From contig NC_089492.1 in NCBI RefSeq assembly GCF_036850765.1, positions 286,972,590 through 287,036,589 on the forward strand: a stretch of DNA of 64,000 nucleotides, in the 5' to 3' direction. Source of the DNA: Saccopteryx bilineata (taxonomy: Eukaryota > Chordata > Mammalia > Chiroptera > Emballonuridae). Positions 43,201-58,176 of this stretch are shown here, piece after piece (within the stretch, counting starts at the first letter, position 1; every line of letters begins with the position of its first letter). Position numbers and translations under genes: made by a program. The notes under the pieces are model-generated. The model searched no databases and was not told where the DNA came from. It saw only the letters and a program-made list of their open reading frames with translations.

Positions 43201-46200
43201 GTTTACAATGGTCACAGTCAGAGACCCCTCCTGCTCCCATCAGTCTCCGTGGGTCTGTCTCTTCTCCACCGTGTCTCCCCTAGGCTGTTCTTTACGTCCC
43301 AGCTGGGGTGACCTTTCCAACACAAATCTAACCATGCCACTCCCTAACACAGGGCTTCTCAGCCTGGGGACTACTGACATTCTCTACTGTGGGGGCTGTC
43401 CTATGCACTGTAGACCCTGGTCTCTATCCACTACTTGCCAGTAGCACCCCACCTAAGTTGTGACAGCTAAAAATGCCTCCAGACATTGCCAAATGTCCCT
43501 TGCCGAGCAAACAAGAACTGTTCTAATGGCCTCCTCTGCCCTCCAAACAAAGCCCAGGTCCATCCCCAAATTCCTTCCCAGCGCTTTTAAGGATGTGGCC
43601 CCGTTCCTTTCTCCTGCCTATCTTTCCACAATGCCCTCCTGCTCCAACACATTCGCATGTGGTACATACACTCTGGCAACCCTTCGCTTCCATACGTTCC
43701 CCAGAATTTCTGGGCACACAGTCCCTCTGCCTGCAGCCCTCTCCACTGCTGGCTAGTTCCCAGAGGGCAGGGTGGAGGCTGCGGCCACAGGAGGCCCCCA
43801 GCTGTCTCTCTGGGTCCACTCGGTCCATCCTGCCTAGCCTGCATTAGCAACCCTGCGGGTTCTTTCAGGAAGAATGGGCTGGGGGAAAATGGAACTGAAG
43901 ACCAATTTAGAGGTTACTGTGGTCACTAAGCAGGAAGAACAAACCTTAACAACCCCTACCTGTACTTCTGGGGTCTCTCTTCTTTCCTTTCTAGGTAGCT
44001 TAAAGTTAGACTGGATCAGCTGAAGTTTCCAGTGCCCCACGCGTTACACAGGGTTCTTAGGCAGAATCCTATCACGAAGCCTCACTTACCATCACCACCT
44101 ATCTCAAGTTGCAGTAGTTACTGGGCCATGGCTTGACTTAACATATTAAGTAGGCATATTACTATATTGTAATTTAAGAAAACATTAACTTGTTTCCATT
44201 GCTTCTATTATTCTAAATAGGGCTTGCAGGCTTTCCTGAACCACCAAAGAAATCTGCAGCCCAAACATGAGTTTTAGGGCAGAAACCTGTGCATTGAGGG
44301 CCATGGAGATTAAAGTGGCCCTTCTGAGGCCTGAAGGCACTCGCTGTTCTGCCCTCGCTGTCATCCTCCCATTGAAAGAGAAGCCATCGGGGGAGAGCCC
44401 ACAGCACTGCAACCAGACCAGGGTGGGGTTAGCCAAGAGCAGAGACCCCTGGCTGTCGGAGGTCAGGACTGCAGGTCTTTTTTACAGAGACAGAGAGAGA
44501 GGGATAGAGGGATAGATAGAGACAGACAGACAGAAACTGAGAGAGATGAGAAGCATCAATCATCAGTCTTCGTTGTGACACCTTAGTTGTTCATTGATTG
44601 CTTTCTCACATGTGCCTTAACCGTGGGCCTTCAGCAGACCAAGTAACCCCTTGCTCGAACCAGCGACCTTGGGTCCAAGCTAGTGAGCTTTGCTCAAACC
44701 AGATGAGCCTGCACTCAAGCTGGAGACCTCGGGGTCTCAAACCTGGGTCCTCCGCATCCCAATTTGACGCTCTATCCACTGCACCACCGCCTGGTCAGGC
44801 TCGTGACCATTTCTGTTGGTCTCTGTACCCCACAATGCTTCACAGCATGAATGTCTGACAAAAGAAGCAGCTGCAAAGTTCACATTCAGGAAGAACAAGG
44901 ACTCTGTGCACTGCCCTCCATAGGTGGGATGGGAAAAAACACCCCGGAGAATTCTTGTATTAAGGAAACAACAATTGATAACTTACTTCCGTTCTAGCTG
45001 CATCCGGGTTTTAACCATCCATATTGGATTCATTAAGGAATTTGTGACAAAAGCTGGAAGAAGAAAAAAAGAACAGGAAATGTCATCACTGAACACAGCC
45101 AATGCTGATTAAAATTGTCTATTGTTTGATAAACATTAATAATGGGCTTTCAATTGTTATAATAAAAATGGATAGTAGGAAACATTACATTTCTGTACTG
45201 CAGACAAAAGCTACCGTCCCCTAACATGTAACATCTGTCGGTATGTTGAACCTACAAGAAATCTCTCCAAAACCCAGTCTAGAGTTTCCAGCCTCTAGGG
45301 GGTGCTGTTGACATTTCTGTCAATGTGATTCCTATGGTAAGTATGAAACCATTCTAAAACTCAATTTATAAACATTAGGTCCAGAATAATTTGTTTTTAA
45401 AAGTTGCTGTCCTAATCCAAGTTTGCCTTATATCAAACTTAAAATAGAAGGAACTAAATCTCCGTTTAACTAAATTCAAACTTAGACATTTGAATACCTG
45501 ACTATTCATTTAGGAAATTGAAATTTTAACACTGATCTTCTTTACAGAAACCCATTTTTCAGTAAGTCTTCCCCATCTTAACATTGCTAATCATCTCAGA
45601 CCACCCAAACAAAGCAGCGGCACGCCACCAGTGGCTGTCCTTGAAGCCCGCATCCCCCCACCTCCCAGTCCCAAGCACATTCATCAGATACTAGGAACCT
45701 ACAGTGTTTCAAAAAACTCCCTCCAGGTCCACTTTATATACCAAGGGTTCTTCTAAGTGAATTTTGCAAAAGTTACAGAATGGATGAACAGTGCTTAGGT
45801 TATGACTAACTCACTATCAGCCTCAGAGTGAAATACCTCACTTCCTCCTCAGCTCCGCACTCAGCACAAATGTCTGGCTTGTGTCGAAGCAGCTTTAACA
45901 TTAGTTTTACTATCAGAGTCCAGAAGTTATTATCAACAACTAGTCAGACGGGTTCCTAGTACTTTACTTGACATAGAAAGGTGGATGGAACTGGTGCATG
46001 AACTTCACAGGCTGGCAGAAGGTGGAAAGTTTTCACAAAATGCCAATTTAAGTTCTCTAATACCCCTTTCAAGTTAAACAGACATAAACCTTACATATAA
46101 AGATATAGTCCTCTTTCAGCAATCTACAAGTACATGTTTTTTGCCTGTATTTCTTGGGCAGGGGGGGGATCCTGTTATAAACTTTTTACAGTAAGTGGAT

Positions 46201-49200
46201 GACTCCTCAAAAGAGGAGCTCTCTGATCTGTCCCCAGTGCCCACCATCATCGTAGAATGCATGTGTTGAGGACACAGGGTGTGCTGGACGGACACCATGG
46301 GGAGTCATGAGAAAAGCAGCTCAAATTTGAGAAAATAACTGAATGAAACAGATATGAAAAACACAATAAAATCCCTTTTAAGGAAGCATTACACCAACGA
46401 CTAGCATACATGGAACATGTACATTTTGATGAAGAATAAAAAGCTTTAATGGTCAAAGAAACAGGAACCAAGTTACAAACTGATCTTAAACACTCATATT
46501 TCATCAGTTCTAACATAAAACTTTTGAAAAATTATTTTAGATGCAAAAGAAGCAGAGAGCTAATTTCTAATTCCTGGAAAAGGCTATTTATTGGGCACAA
46601 CACATGCTTTAGGAGGGTAAGAAGCTCTCTTCACCACCTACCTGCGGAGCCAGCTGAGAAAATGTGCACAATGTTGCTATTAGGCACAAAGATGCCATTG
46701 AACTGCTCTTTGGCTTTGGAGTAACATGCAAAGTACACAGCCCTGTCAGGACAAAGAGAGAACGCTATGAAGACATCGGTACAGCACTATAAATATGTCT
46801 GTCCCTCCACAACCTCTGAAAAACTTGGGAAAATAATAAGAGCAGGAAGTTAACATGTAATCGGAAGCTTGACTGATTAAAACTAAAACCTGCTGCAGGC
46901 ACCCTCGGGAAGGTCCAGCCCGTCCCTCCAGAAAGAATTCAGGGACGGGAATGTCCAAAATAATTGAGGAAAATGAGATTTTGATAATACACAAAGTTCA
47001 CCTACATTCTTCATTCTGGATAAAAGCCAATCTTTGAGCACCAACATACCCTGTAACTTTTAAAAATGTGTAATATTTCGCCTGACCTGTGGTGGCGCAG
47101 TGGATAAAGCGTTGACCTGGAAATGCTGAGGTCGCTGGTTCAAAACCCTGGGCTTGCCTGGTCAAGGCACATATGGGAGTTGATGCTTCTAGCTCCTCCC
47201 CCCTTCTCTCTCTCTGTCTCTCTCTCCTCTCTCTCTCTCAGAAAATGAGCCTGACCTGTGGTGGCGCAGTGGATAAAGCGTCGACCTGGAAATGCTGAGG
47301 TCGTCAGTTCAAAACCCTGGGCTTGCCTGGTCAAGGCACCTATGGGAGTTGATGCTTCCTGCTCCTCCCCCCCTTCTCTCTCTGTCGCTCTCCTTTCTAA
47401 AATGAATAAATAAAATTAAAAAAAAGTGTAATATTTCTAAAATATACATTTGTCCTGTCTACTCCAAAATAAGTAGGCAGCAAGTAATGTGAACGTCTTT
47501 TGGATGACTCAGGACCACACGGGAACAGCCTGTTTGCACAAAGAGCCCCCCGGAATATGCTCTCTACCCCGAGTGCACATTGTAGGTGCCGGGCAGCCTC
47601 CCCCATGGCTCCGGGTCCTGCATCTTCTCTTCATCTCTGTCTGCCCTCCCTCCTCTGTCTTCTCCCCTGTGGGGCTAGAGGAGCGACCAGCTGGGACTGT
47701 CCCTGCCCCTTCACCAGCAACACCAAGGAAAATGCTGCTTTTTTTCAGCTGGTCAATGGATCATAACATATCATTTTATTTCTTTTTCTAAAATTTTTAT
47801 TTATTGATTTTAGCGAGAGAGGAAGAGAAAGAGTGAGACAGGAATATCAATCTGTTCCTGTATATGCCCTGATCGGGGACCAAACTGGCAATTTCTGTGC
47901 TTCAGGACAATGCTCTAACCAACTGAACTATCTGACCAGGGCTTTAGAATTTATTTTCAACTTAAGATCCTGATTACTTATCACTATTGTGTTATAAAAC
48001 AGCCTTCTGTGTTCTCTAGGTCCCAACCGTTGTAAATGGGTGTGGCAGCAGGAACTACATCAGATTAACAGGTGTTACCAAGTTGGTGCTGTATACTGGA
48101 AGGTAGGGCTCGAAAGCGTGTCTTATGTTTGCCATCTATTAATAATGCATACTTCATAACTAGTACTTTCTATTTTGTGTGTGTGTGTGTGGCAGAGACA
48201 AAGAGAGTTAGAGAGAGGGACAGATAGGGATAGACAGGAAGGAAGAGATGAGAAACATCATTGATTGATTTCTCATATGTGCCTTGTCTGGGGGTCTACA
48301 GCAGACCGAGTGACCCCTTGCTCGAGCCAGCGACCTTGGGCTCAAGCTGGTGAGCCCTGCTCAAAGCAGATGAGCCTGCACTCAAGCTGGCGACCTTGGT
48401 GTCTCAAACCTGGGTCCTACACATCCCAGTCCAATGCTCTACCCACTGCGCCACCACCTGGTCAGGCTAGTACTTCCTATTTTTAAAAAGGATTATTCAC
48501 ATATGCTACGAAATTCTAAAGGACCAAAAAGGTTTGATAAAAATCTGCATTAATGGCCTGGGCCAGTTGGCTCAGTAGTAGAGTGTCAGCCCAACATGTG
48601 GATGTCCTGGGTTCGATTCCGTCAGGGCACACAGGGAAGAACCCATCTGCTTTTCCACCTCTCCCTTTCGCTTTTCTCTCTCTCTTCCCCTTCTGCAGCC
48701 AGGGCTCCATTGGAGTGAACTGGCACCTGGAGCTGAGGATGGCTCTATGGCTTCCGCCTTTGGCGCCTAAACAAGAGTTTGGTTGCTAAGCAACAAAGCA
48801 AGGCCCTAGATGGGCAGTGCCTCACCACCTACTGGGCTTAGCAAGTGGATCCCAGTTGGGGTGCATGCGGGAGTCTGTCTCTGCCTTCCCTCTTCTTACA
48901 GAATTAAAAAAAAAAAATCTGCATTAATGGTTTGCACATAAACAAATCATTCTTGTGTTCTGTGTATAAACTGGAGTCTTGATCTGCAGAATTCTAGAAG
49001 CTTTTCGTCTTCCCTTTATGAAGCACTCCCTTTTATTTTATTTTATTTTTTTAATTTTTTTTTTCCTTTTGTATTTTTCTGAAGCTGGAAACAGGGAGAG
49101 ACAGTCAGACAGACTCCCGCATGCACCCAACCGGGATCCACCCGGCACGCCCACCAGGGGCGATGCTATGCCCCTCCGGGGCATCGCTCCGCCGCAACCA

Positions 49201-52200
49201 GAGCCACTTCAGCGCCTGGGGCAGAGGCCAAGGAGCCATCCCCACTCCAATGGAGCCCCGGATGGATGCAGGAGGGGAAGAGACAGACAGAGAGGAAGGG
49301 GGGGCGGAGAAGCAAATGGGTGCCCCTCCCACGTGCCCTGGCCGGGAATCGAACCTGGGTCCCCCGCACGCCAGGCCGACGCTCTACCGCTGAGCCAACC
49401 GGCCAGGGCCCACTCCCTTTTTTTTTAACATTCTCATTTTTTTTTTTTTTCTTTTTTGAGAGGAGAGAGACAGAGAGGGAGAGAGAGGAGAGAGAGACAG
49501 AGAGAGAGAAGGGGGGAGGAGCTGGAAGCATCAACTCCCATATGTGCCTTGACCAGGCAAACCCAGGGTTTCGAACCAGCGACCTCAGCATTTCCAGGTC
49601 GACGCTTTATCCACTGCGCCACCACAGGTCAGGCTACATTCTCATTTTTGATATAAACATTATTTCCCCTTAAAGTCTATTCAAGTACTACATGGACTAA
49701 GTGTCCCATCCCTGTCACCCAGCTCCCCTCCCAGGAGGCAATCATTTTAAATTTTATTTACTGGTTATAGAGAGAGAGAAAAGAAGTGGAGAGAGACAGA
49801 GATAGGAAAATCTATCTGTGCCCTGACCGGGGATGGAACTCGCAACCTCTGCACACAGGACTATGTTCTAATCAATCGCGCTATCTGGCCAGGACAGAAG
49901 GGAATTTGTAGAAGCAGTTTCTTACCTACTCTTCAGTGACAGACCACACACACACACACACACTCACTCACCTATTTACTTTTACGTTTACACGTGTCCA
50001 TCTGCATATCAGCACTGCCCAACAGAACTTTCTGCACAGATGGAATGTTCTAGATCTATGGCCTCTTCTGACACAGGGGCCACTAGTTCCATGTGAATAT
50101 TAAGTACGTGAAATGTGGCTAGTGAGACCAAGGAGCTGAACTTTTCATTTTAATTAATTTTTAGAACCCCATGTGGCCACTGGCTATTGTGTCTGGACAG
50201 TGTAGATTAAAGAGAATTAGGTCTTGCAAAAAATGAGGATGTTGTTTCACATAAAGCATAGAAGCCTTTAAAGTTCCTTCAGATCAGCGCTTCCAGATGC
50301 ACGCGGACCACCGGGGGATCTTTGGTGGAACACAGGCTGTGATGGAGGTCTGGGGCATGGTCCCAGAGTGTCTATTTCTAATAAACTCCCAATGAGATTC
50401 TGGTAATTTACATACAAAATCCATTTACATTCTTCATTCTGGATACATGCCAATCCTTTGAGCAACAACATATATTGTAACTTTTAAAATGTGTAGTATT
50501 TCTAAAATATGCCACACTGCTCCTGTTTAACACCACAATGAGCATATGTAATTGGGGCGAGGGGCGGGCAGTGCTGCTGACCACGCACCACATTTACCCA
50601 GAAAGAAGGGTCCAGGGATGAGGGCAGACTCACTTTCAACTTAATAAAATAACTAGATCTCTTTCTCACACATGTACTCAAGACACACCAACAGTTATCT
50701 CTATTGGCTGTCAGATGTATTTAGGCAAATCCTCCACAGAAGAAACTGGCTTTCTAGCAGTGTGGCCTTTAGGTAAGAGAAGACTCAGTGTATTACATCC
50801 GTATGCAGGGAACCAGCTGCAAGTTGAATGCTTACCTTGATGGTGCAACTCCAACCAGATTTGGACCCAAGCCTCTAAAAAGTGACTTTGGTCCCTCATT
50901 CTCCAAGATGGACCTGAGTGGGAAAAAAAATTGTATCTTTGAAATCCTCAGGCAAGACCTATACAAAACAAGCTGTCTGTCCGCCTTCCTGTTAGCTCCC
51001 TGCATAACGAACAGATTGTTTACAAGACGCAGACCTCATTTGATTATATTACAATATAGAATCAGAAGGCCTAACATTAACATGGTGAAAAGAGCAGCAT
51101 CAGTCTGCCACATACACGAGAAGCCTTTCCCCTGTTTACGCAGGAGCATGCTGTCCCGGGCTGGACACTAAAACGCTGGAAGGGACAGCAAGCACCCACG
51201 AGGTCTTACATGGGGAACCATGTCCTCATCATAACCAGGCTCACTGGAAACAGGCTTAGAGACTTCTCTGGATGGCACTTCTGCATTTACTCCTTATTCA
51301 CACTAATCCTGTTGTCCAGATTCTTACCTACCATAGGAGAGCCCTAAACAGGGATAGAGGGAATAGAAAAAACCAACAATCTTATAGACTGGATGGATAT
51401 TATTCAAAGCCAAAGCCGAGTATCTCAAGTTCAAAGAGGACACTGTGCCTGCTTTTCTTTTGAATTTTTCTTATTGTGGTAACATATAGATGACATAAAT
51501 GGGCTATAAACACTGTAACTGTTTTTAAGTAGACAGCTCGGTTGTATTAAGTGTATTCGCAGTGTTGTGCAGCCGTCACCACCATCATCTCCAGAACTTT
51601 TTCAATTTCTCAAGCTGAAATTCCACACCCACCAACACTAGCTCTCCATCCCCTCCCAGCCCCTGGCAGCCACCATTTTTTCTCTCTATGAGCTGGACTA
51701 TTCTAGGGACCCCATAGGGTTTCCCTGTTTTGTTTTTTCCTGCCTCCCTAATCTATAACCGATGGATTTCTACCTCCTTAGGGCTTCCCCTTTGATTCTG
51801 ATGTAGGAAATAAGTGATGAAACTGCCATTTTCTGGAGCATTTTCTCAATCCGTTGAGATTTTGCTTCTTGGAAATGGTCAGTCTGATTCAAATAAACCC
51901 ATAAAAATTCTCTACAGGTTTGAACATTTCTTACATTGGGAGTGTGTTCCAGACAACTAGGAAGGCACATCCCACTACCAGGACAGTATAAATGTCTTTT
52001 CTCTTTTCTTTTCATGGCATATGGGCAAGGCCAAAGCATGTATTTAAAATAAGACCTAGTCATAATAATGGAATGTTACTCAACGATAAAAAGTATTGTT
52101 ACACAAACAAGTATAAACCTCAAGAAACACTGGGTTAAGTGAAAGACACAAGAAACCATAAACATATTGTATGACTTCATTTGTATAAAAGTCCAGAGGA

Positions 52201-55200
52201 GACAAATCTGGGGGAGGTGTTTCTCTTAGCGGAGATGAAATGTTTGAAAATCACATTGTCATGATGGTTGCACAGAACTCTGTGAACATGCTAAAAACAG
52301 TCCACTGCTTTAAATGGGTACGTTGTATGTAAATTACATCTTAATTAGCCATTAAAAGAAAAACAAACCTGCAAGGAGGAAAGAAAAGCTCACTGAGAGA
52401 GAAGAAAATCGATAGGAACAAAGTTTAAAACAAAATTTAGTGTTTGTGTTAAATCAATCACTGACAATAGATGACTGAGGACACTGGGATATGGACTGTA
52501 GATTAAACACTAGTATATCAATATTAAATTTACTGAATTGAAACTGCTGTGGTTTTAAGAGCATCCTTGTTCTTAGGAAATAAATGCTGAAGAATTAAGG
52601 GTAAAGGGCATGATAAGCGTAACCTTAAATGGTTCAGAAAAAATATGTAAGTGTATAGGAAAAGACTGAGGAAGCACATGTGGCCAGATGCTAACAATGA
52701 CTGGCTCCAGGTAAAGAGTACAGGCAAGTTCTTTGTACCATTCCCCTAACTGTTCTGCAAGTTTGAAATTATTTCAGACTTAAAAGTTCTTTTTAAAAAA
52801 TAAGCTACAGGTCATAGGTTATAAAAATATTAAACTCATGTTTATAGCCCAAAAGTTATGGGAACAGGGCTGTATAAAGACAATTCTTGGGTTTCTGTAA
52901 AACGTGCCAAATGAAGTCATGGAGCTCTAGTGAATTTTCACACTAGACAAAACCAAGTCACCTGGCCCTAACAGAGGCAGGAGAATTGAGCATTTTCAAC
53001 TTTAAGTACTTCTACTCTCTTACAACGACTGAGCTTTTTTTTTTCTCTCTCTCTTTTTTTTGTATTCTTCCAAAGCTAGAAACCGGGAGAGACAGTCAGA
53101 CAGACTCCCGCATGCGCCCGACCGGGATCCACCCGGCACGCCCACCAGGGGGCGACACTCTGCCCACCAGGGGGCGATGCTCTGCCCCTCCGGGGCCTCG
53201 CTCTGTCAGGACCAGAGCCACTCTAGCGCCTGGGGCAGAGGCCAAGGAGCCATCCCCAGCGCCCGGGCCATCTTTGCTCCAATGGAGCCCTGGCTATGGG
53301 AGGGGAAGAGAGAGACAGAGAGGAGGGAGAGGGGGAGGGGTGGAGAAGCAGATGGGCACTTTCCCTGTGTGACCTGGCCGGGAATCGAACCCGGGACCCC
53401 TGCACGCCAGGCCGACGCTCTACCACTGAGCCAACTGGCCAGGGCTACGACTGAGGTTTTATTTTATTTATTTATTTATTATTATTTTTTTGTATTTTTC
53501 TGAAGCTGGAAACAGGGAGAGACAGTCAGACAGACTCCCGCATGCACCCGACTGGGATCCACCGGGCACGCCCACTAGGGGGCGATGCTCTGCCCCTTCG
53601 GGGCGTTGCTCTTTTGCGACCAGAGCCACTCCAGTGCCTGGGGCAGAGGCCAAGGAGCCATCCCCAGCGCCCGGGCCATCTTTGCTCCAATGGAGCCTCG
53701 CTTTGGGAGGGGAAGAGAGAGACAGAGAGGAAGGAGGGGGGAGGGGTGGAGAAGCAGATGGGCGCTTCCCCTGTGTGCCCTGGCCGGGAATAGAACCCGG
53801 GACCCCTGCACGCCAGGCTGACGCTCTACCACTGAGCCAACTGGCCAGGGCACGACTGAGCTTTTAAGAAGTCAAGTTCTCTGAACAAAAATTTTTCTTA
53901 CATAACACCTTGGAGTGACCTATCTTTATAGTACATAAAAGATTTTTTCAAATGGTCGATATACTCAAAATGTTAAAAGTTTAGATTCTATCTGTGGTTC
54001 TCACTAACGTCCAGTGTGCTGCCAGCCCAGGAGCCATTTAAACACAATTAGGGACTCTGGCTCCGGGAAGGCCGAAGCCTCTCATCTATAATGCAGCGGG
54101 GAACAGGCGTCCTCAAGTGACTCGGCCTCTCCAGAACTGCAGAGACTGTCTCCATAGTGACGCGCATTAACAGTGGGCACAAAGTCAAATCTGTTACATA
54201 AGTCAAACTTCTAACCTTGCCGGATGTGTACAAAACCTTTCGGGTACAATCAAGCTCCTACTATAAATGGTACACTTCAGCCTCAAAATAAAGTATGTTA
54301 AGATCCAGACTAGTTTTCCCATAGTCTTAAAAAGTTTCATTTAGGAAAGAAATGCAAAAAGAAACTAGGGTCTTATTTGGAGCATTTCATCTTCACTAGT
54401 TTTATTTTTATTTTATTTTATTTTATTTTTTTAGCAAGAGACAGGAAGGGAGAGAGATGAGAAGCATCACCTAGTAGTTGTGGCTCCTTCATTGGTCACT
54501 GATTGCTTCTCACATGAACCTCAATGTGAGAAGCAATCGGGGGTGTGTTAGGGGACTCCAGCCGAGCCAGTGACCCCTTGCTCAATCCAGTGACCATGAG
54601 GTCATGTCTAGGATCCCATGCTCAAGCTGGCAACCCTGTGGTCAAGCTGGCAAGCCTGTGCACAAGCCAGTGACCTCAGGGTTTCAAACCTGGGACCTCA
54701 GCGTCCCAGGTCGATGCTCTATCCACTGTGACACCACCGGTCTGGCTACCTTCACTAGTTTCAGATCACAATCCAACACAAAGATCTCATCTGAATACTT
54801 CTCTTTTATTTTGATAAGATAGAGACTAGATCACTAGTATATTACTTTTCAGATTTAAAAGGCCCCTGAGTAAAAATTACCTGAGTAATGTAAATAATAG
54901 GAGGAGCTCTGATTTATAAAACAAAAAAGATTAAGTCGTGAGACTTTTTAAAGCAGATACCTCAAATAAATTGACATATTATTCCCCTTTGGCAAATTTA
55001 ACAGAGAGAGCCTTTTCAAGTAACTGTATTCAAAATATAAAGGTTAAGCTCTGGCTGGATAGCTCAGTTAGAGCATCATCCCAAAGCGCAGAGGTTGTGG
55101 GTTTGATCCCTGGACAGGGCGCATACAGAGCAGATTAATGTTTCTGTCTCTCTCTCCAAAATCAATAAAATAAACATTAAAAAAATATATAGGCTATTAG

Positions 55201-58137
55201 TGCTGCCATAGAGAAAATGCTTTCTCTCACAGGTTATCCTGAGACACAAGCAATCGCTGATTTGCATTATGAAAAATAAATTTCCTGAAAACAAAGTCTG
55301 TTGTCTTTTGAGTCTTGTAAGGTAGTACTTCCTGAAAGAATGACTAATAATAATCAACCTAACCATCCTCACCACCCTTGCTTAGGAATGGTTACTGGAA
55401 GAATCTGACAGCAGGCCAATAACCCAGGAGAGAGAATAGAGGGTGGCTTCAACCAGGGTGAAAAGCAGTGCCCTCTACTAGATCGCCCTAAAGAACAACG
55501 CTCCTTATGTGGGCACACTGTAGGGGGGTAACTGAGTGACAGACTACACTTAGCACTTATTAGCAGGAAGACGTGCATTTCCCCTGAAGAGTGAGTGTGC
55601 TTTCTTTAGAACTATTATGTAGTATGATATTCCGCTTTTTGCCTTGGCTACTAGGAAGTGTGGTTATAAACCTTATATTTAAAAAGTACAGAAGTGCGTG
55701 TTATGATTGCAGCTGCTATTTATTATTTACACGGAGGGGTGTGTGCTGAGCTCTTTCTATGCGATACCTTACTGGTGTGCCAAAGTTCATTCGTTCATTC
55801 TGTTTGAACTGAATGCTTGCTGTGGGACTGGCAGCATTCTAGGTGGTTGGGGACATCTCGGTGATCAAAGCAAAGCGGAGTCCCTGCCTCCAAGGAATTC
55901 CCATTTGGTGGGGACAGGGAGAGAAAACAAATACAATGAAGGGCGGTGGTTCCTGCTGGGGTAAAAATAAGGCAGGAAGGGGGGATGGAGCCTCGCGGAG
56001 GAGGCTCGGTTTTAAATAGTCACTGCAAGGCAAGGCGTTCCTGCAAAGGTGACAACTGGGAGCCAGCCAGGCTGACAATGTCCAAAGGCCCTTAGGCAAA
56101 TGTGTCAGTGTTCGTCTTTTAAAGGGACAGCAAGGAGGACAGTGCAGTTGAAGGGGTGTGGGAGGGACTGAGGGGAGAGAAGTGATGGAGGGGTGACAGC
56201 TGTGTGGAAACTGGCGGCTACAGGGACACAGGAGAGAGCAGTCCCTGCAGGGATCTGAGCAAGGATCTCGGCTGAGGACAGATGCGAGTGCAGAGGGAAG
56301 CAGGTCTCGGGCAGGCCAGTCAGGGGCTCATGCTGTAACACCGGTGAGACCTGGTGGCTTCCCTCAGGAGAGCAGTGGAGGAGGAAGTGACAAGGCCTCA
56401 GATAATGCACGTGTTCTGAAGGCAGAATAGACAGAACCTGCGTGGCTATGAGAATAAGATCCTGGGAGACCGAGGCTTCAGATCTGTGTGGCGCGAGGAC
56501 AGAGGTGCTGTGACTGCCAGAGAGAGACTGGGAGTCAGTTCTGCAGTTATGCTCTGGGTGCCCTACACACACCAGGGGATGTCAAACAGGCAGTGGATGT
56601 ACAGTGGGCTCAGCGGAGAAGACTGGGCTCTGAGCCCTGGGGCCCTCCAACAAGAGGCTGACAGGACGCAGGTGAATGTGAGTCCAGGAGTCTATGAGCT
56701 GGAACCCTGGTCTGCAGAAGCAGAGCCCCCGCTGGGCATTTGTGATTGTTCGCTGCTTTGCAGTCTTTCTTTAAAACAGGTAATAATATACATCAAAAAT
56801 GGCCTAAGCCTGATCTGTGATGGCGCAGTGGATAAAGCATTGACCAGGAATACTGAAGTCTTCAGGCTTGCCCGGTCAAGGCACATTCAGGAAGCAACTG
56901 CTATGAGTTAATGCTTCCTGCTCCTCCCCACCCTATTTCTCTCTCTGCCTCTCATTCATTCTTGCTCTCCTCTCTCTAAAAATCAATAAATAAAATCTAA
57001 AAGGGACCTTGAGCAAGTTGCATTTTCCTCATCTATAAAGTTCCTCATCTAATAACTCTTCATAGTGATCATCTCATTAGGTTGGTGTTGAAAAATCAAT
57101 GAAATGATCCTTCATAAAAGTAGCCATTTTAGGCCACTGGCTGGCTGGCTCAGCGGTAGAGTGTTGGCCTGGCATGTGGAAGTCCTGGGTTCGATTCCTG
57201 GTCAGGGCACACAGGAGAAGTGCCCATCTGCTTCTCCAGCCCTCTCCCTCTCGCTTCTCTCTCTCTTCTCCTATAGCCATGGCTCGATTAGAGTGAGTTG
57301 GCCCTGGGCGCCGAGGATGGCTCCACAGCCTCCATCTCAGGTGCTAAAAAATGGCTCTGGTTGCAATGGAGCAAGGGCCCCAGATGGGCAGAGCACTGCT
57401 CCCTAGTGGGCTTGCTAGGTGGATTCCCATTGGACACATGTGGGAGTCTGTCTCCTCTAACTAAAAAAAATTGCCATTTTCAAGTTGAAAACTATTATAT
57501 ATCAGCTGAGAATCTTAATAATGACACTTTTTCTAACAAAACTTCACTACAATAAGAATTTTACTTAAAATTCCATTATTTATATATATATGTGTGTGTG
57601 TATATATGTGTATGTGTATATATATACATATTATTATTATTATTATTTTAGAGAAAGACAGGAAGAGATGAGAAGCATCAACTCATGGTTATAGCATGTT
57701 AGTTGTTTAATGCTTCTCATACATGCCTTGCCTAGGGGCTTCAGCTGAGCCAGTGACCACTTGTTCAAGTCAGCAACCTTTGTGCTCATGCCAGCGACCT
57801 GGGATCATGTTGATAATCCCACACTCAAGCCATCGACCTTGGGATTTTGAACCTGGGTCCTCAGCATCCTAGGTTGATGGTCTATCCACTGCACCACCAG
57901 AGGTCAAGGCTGTATTTTGATGTGAATGTAGAATCAGTGGTTTATAAAGTGCTCATGTGTAAGTGCTGTCTCATCCCCACGTGGCCATGGCTGCTCACCC
58001 ATGAGTGAAACCGGTATCCGTGTGCACTGCTGAAGGCACTGCTCTTGGATTTTAAAAGATAGAGGCCTTAAACAATGGTCCTAACTGGGGAGGAAAAAAA
58101 TACATAAATATATATGGAGAGAGAGAGAGAGAGAGAG

Positions 58138-58176
<39 letters not shown>

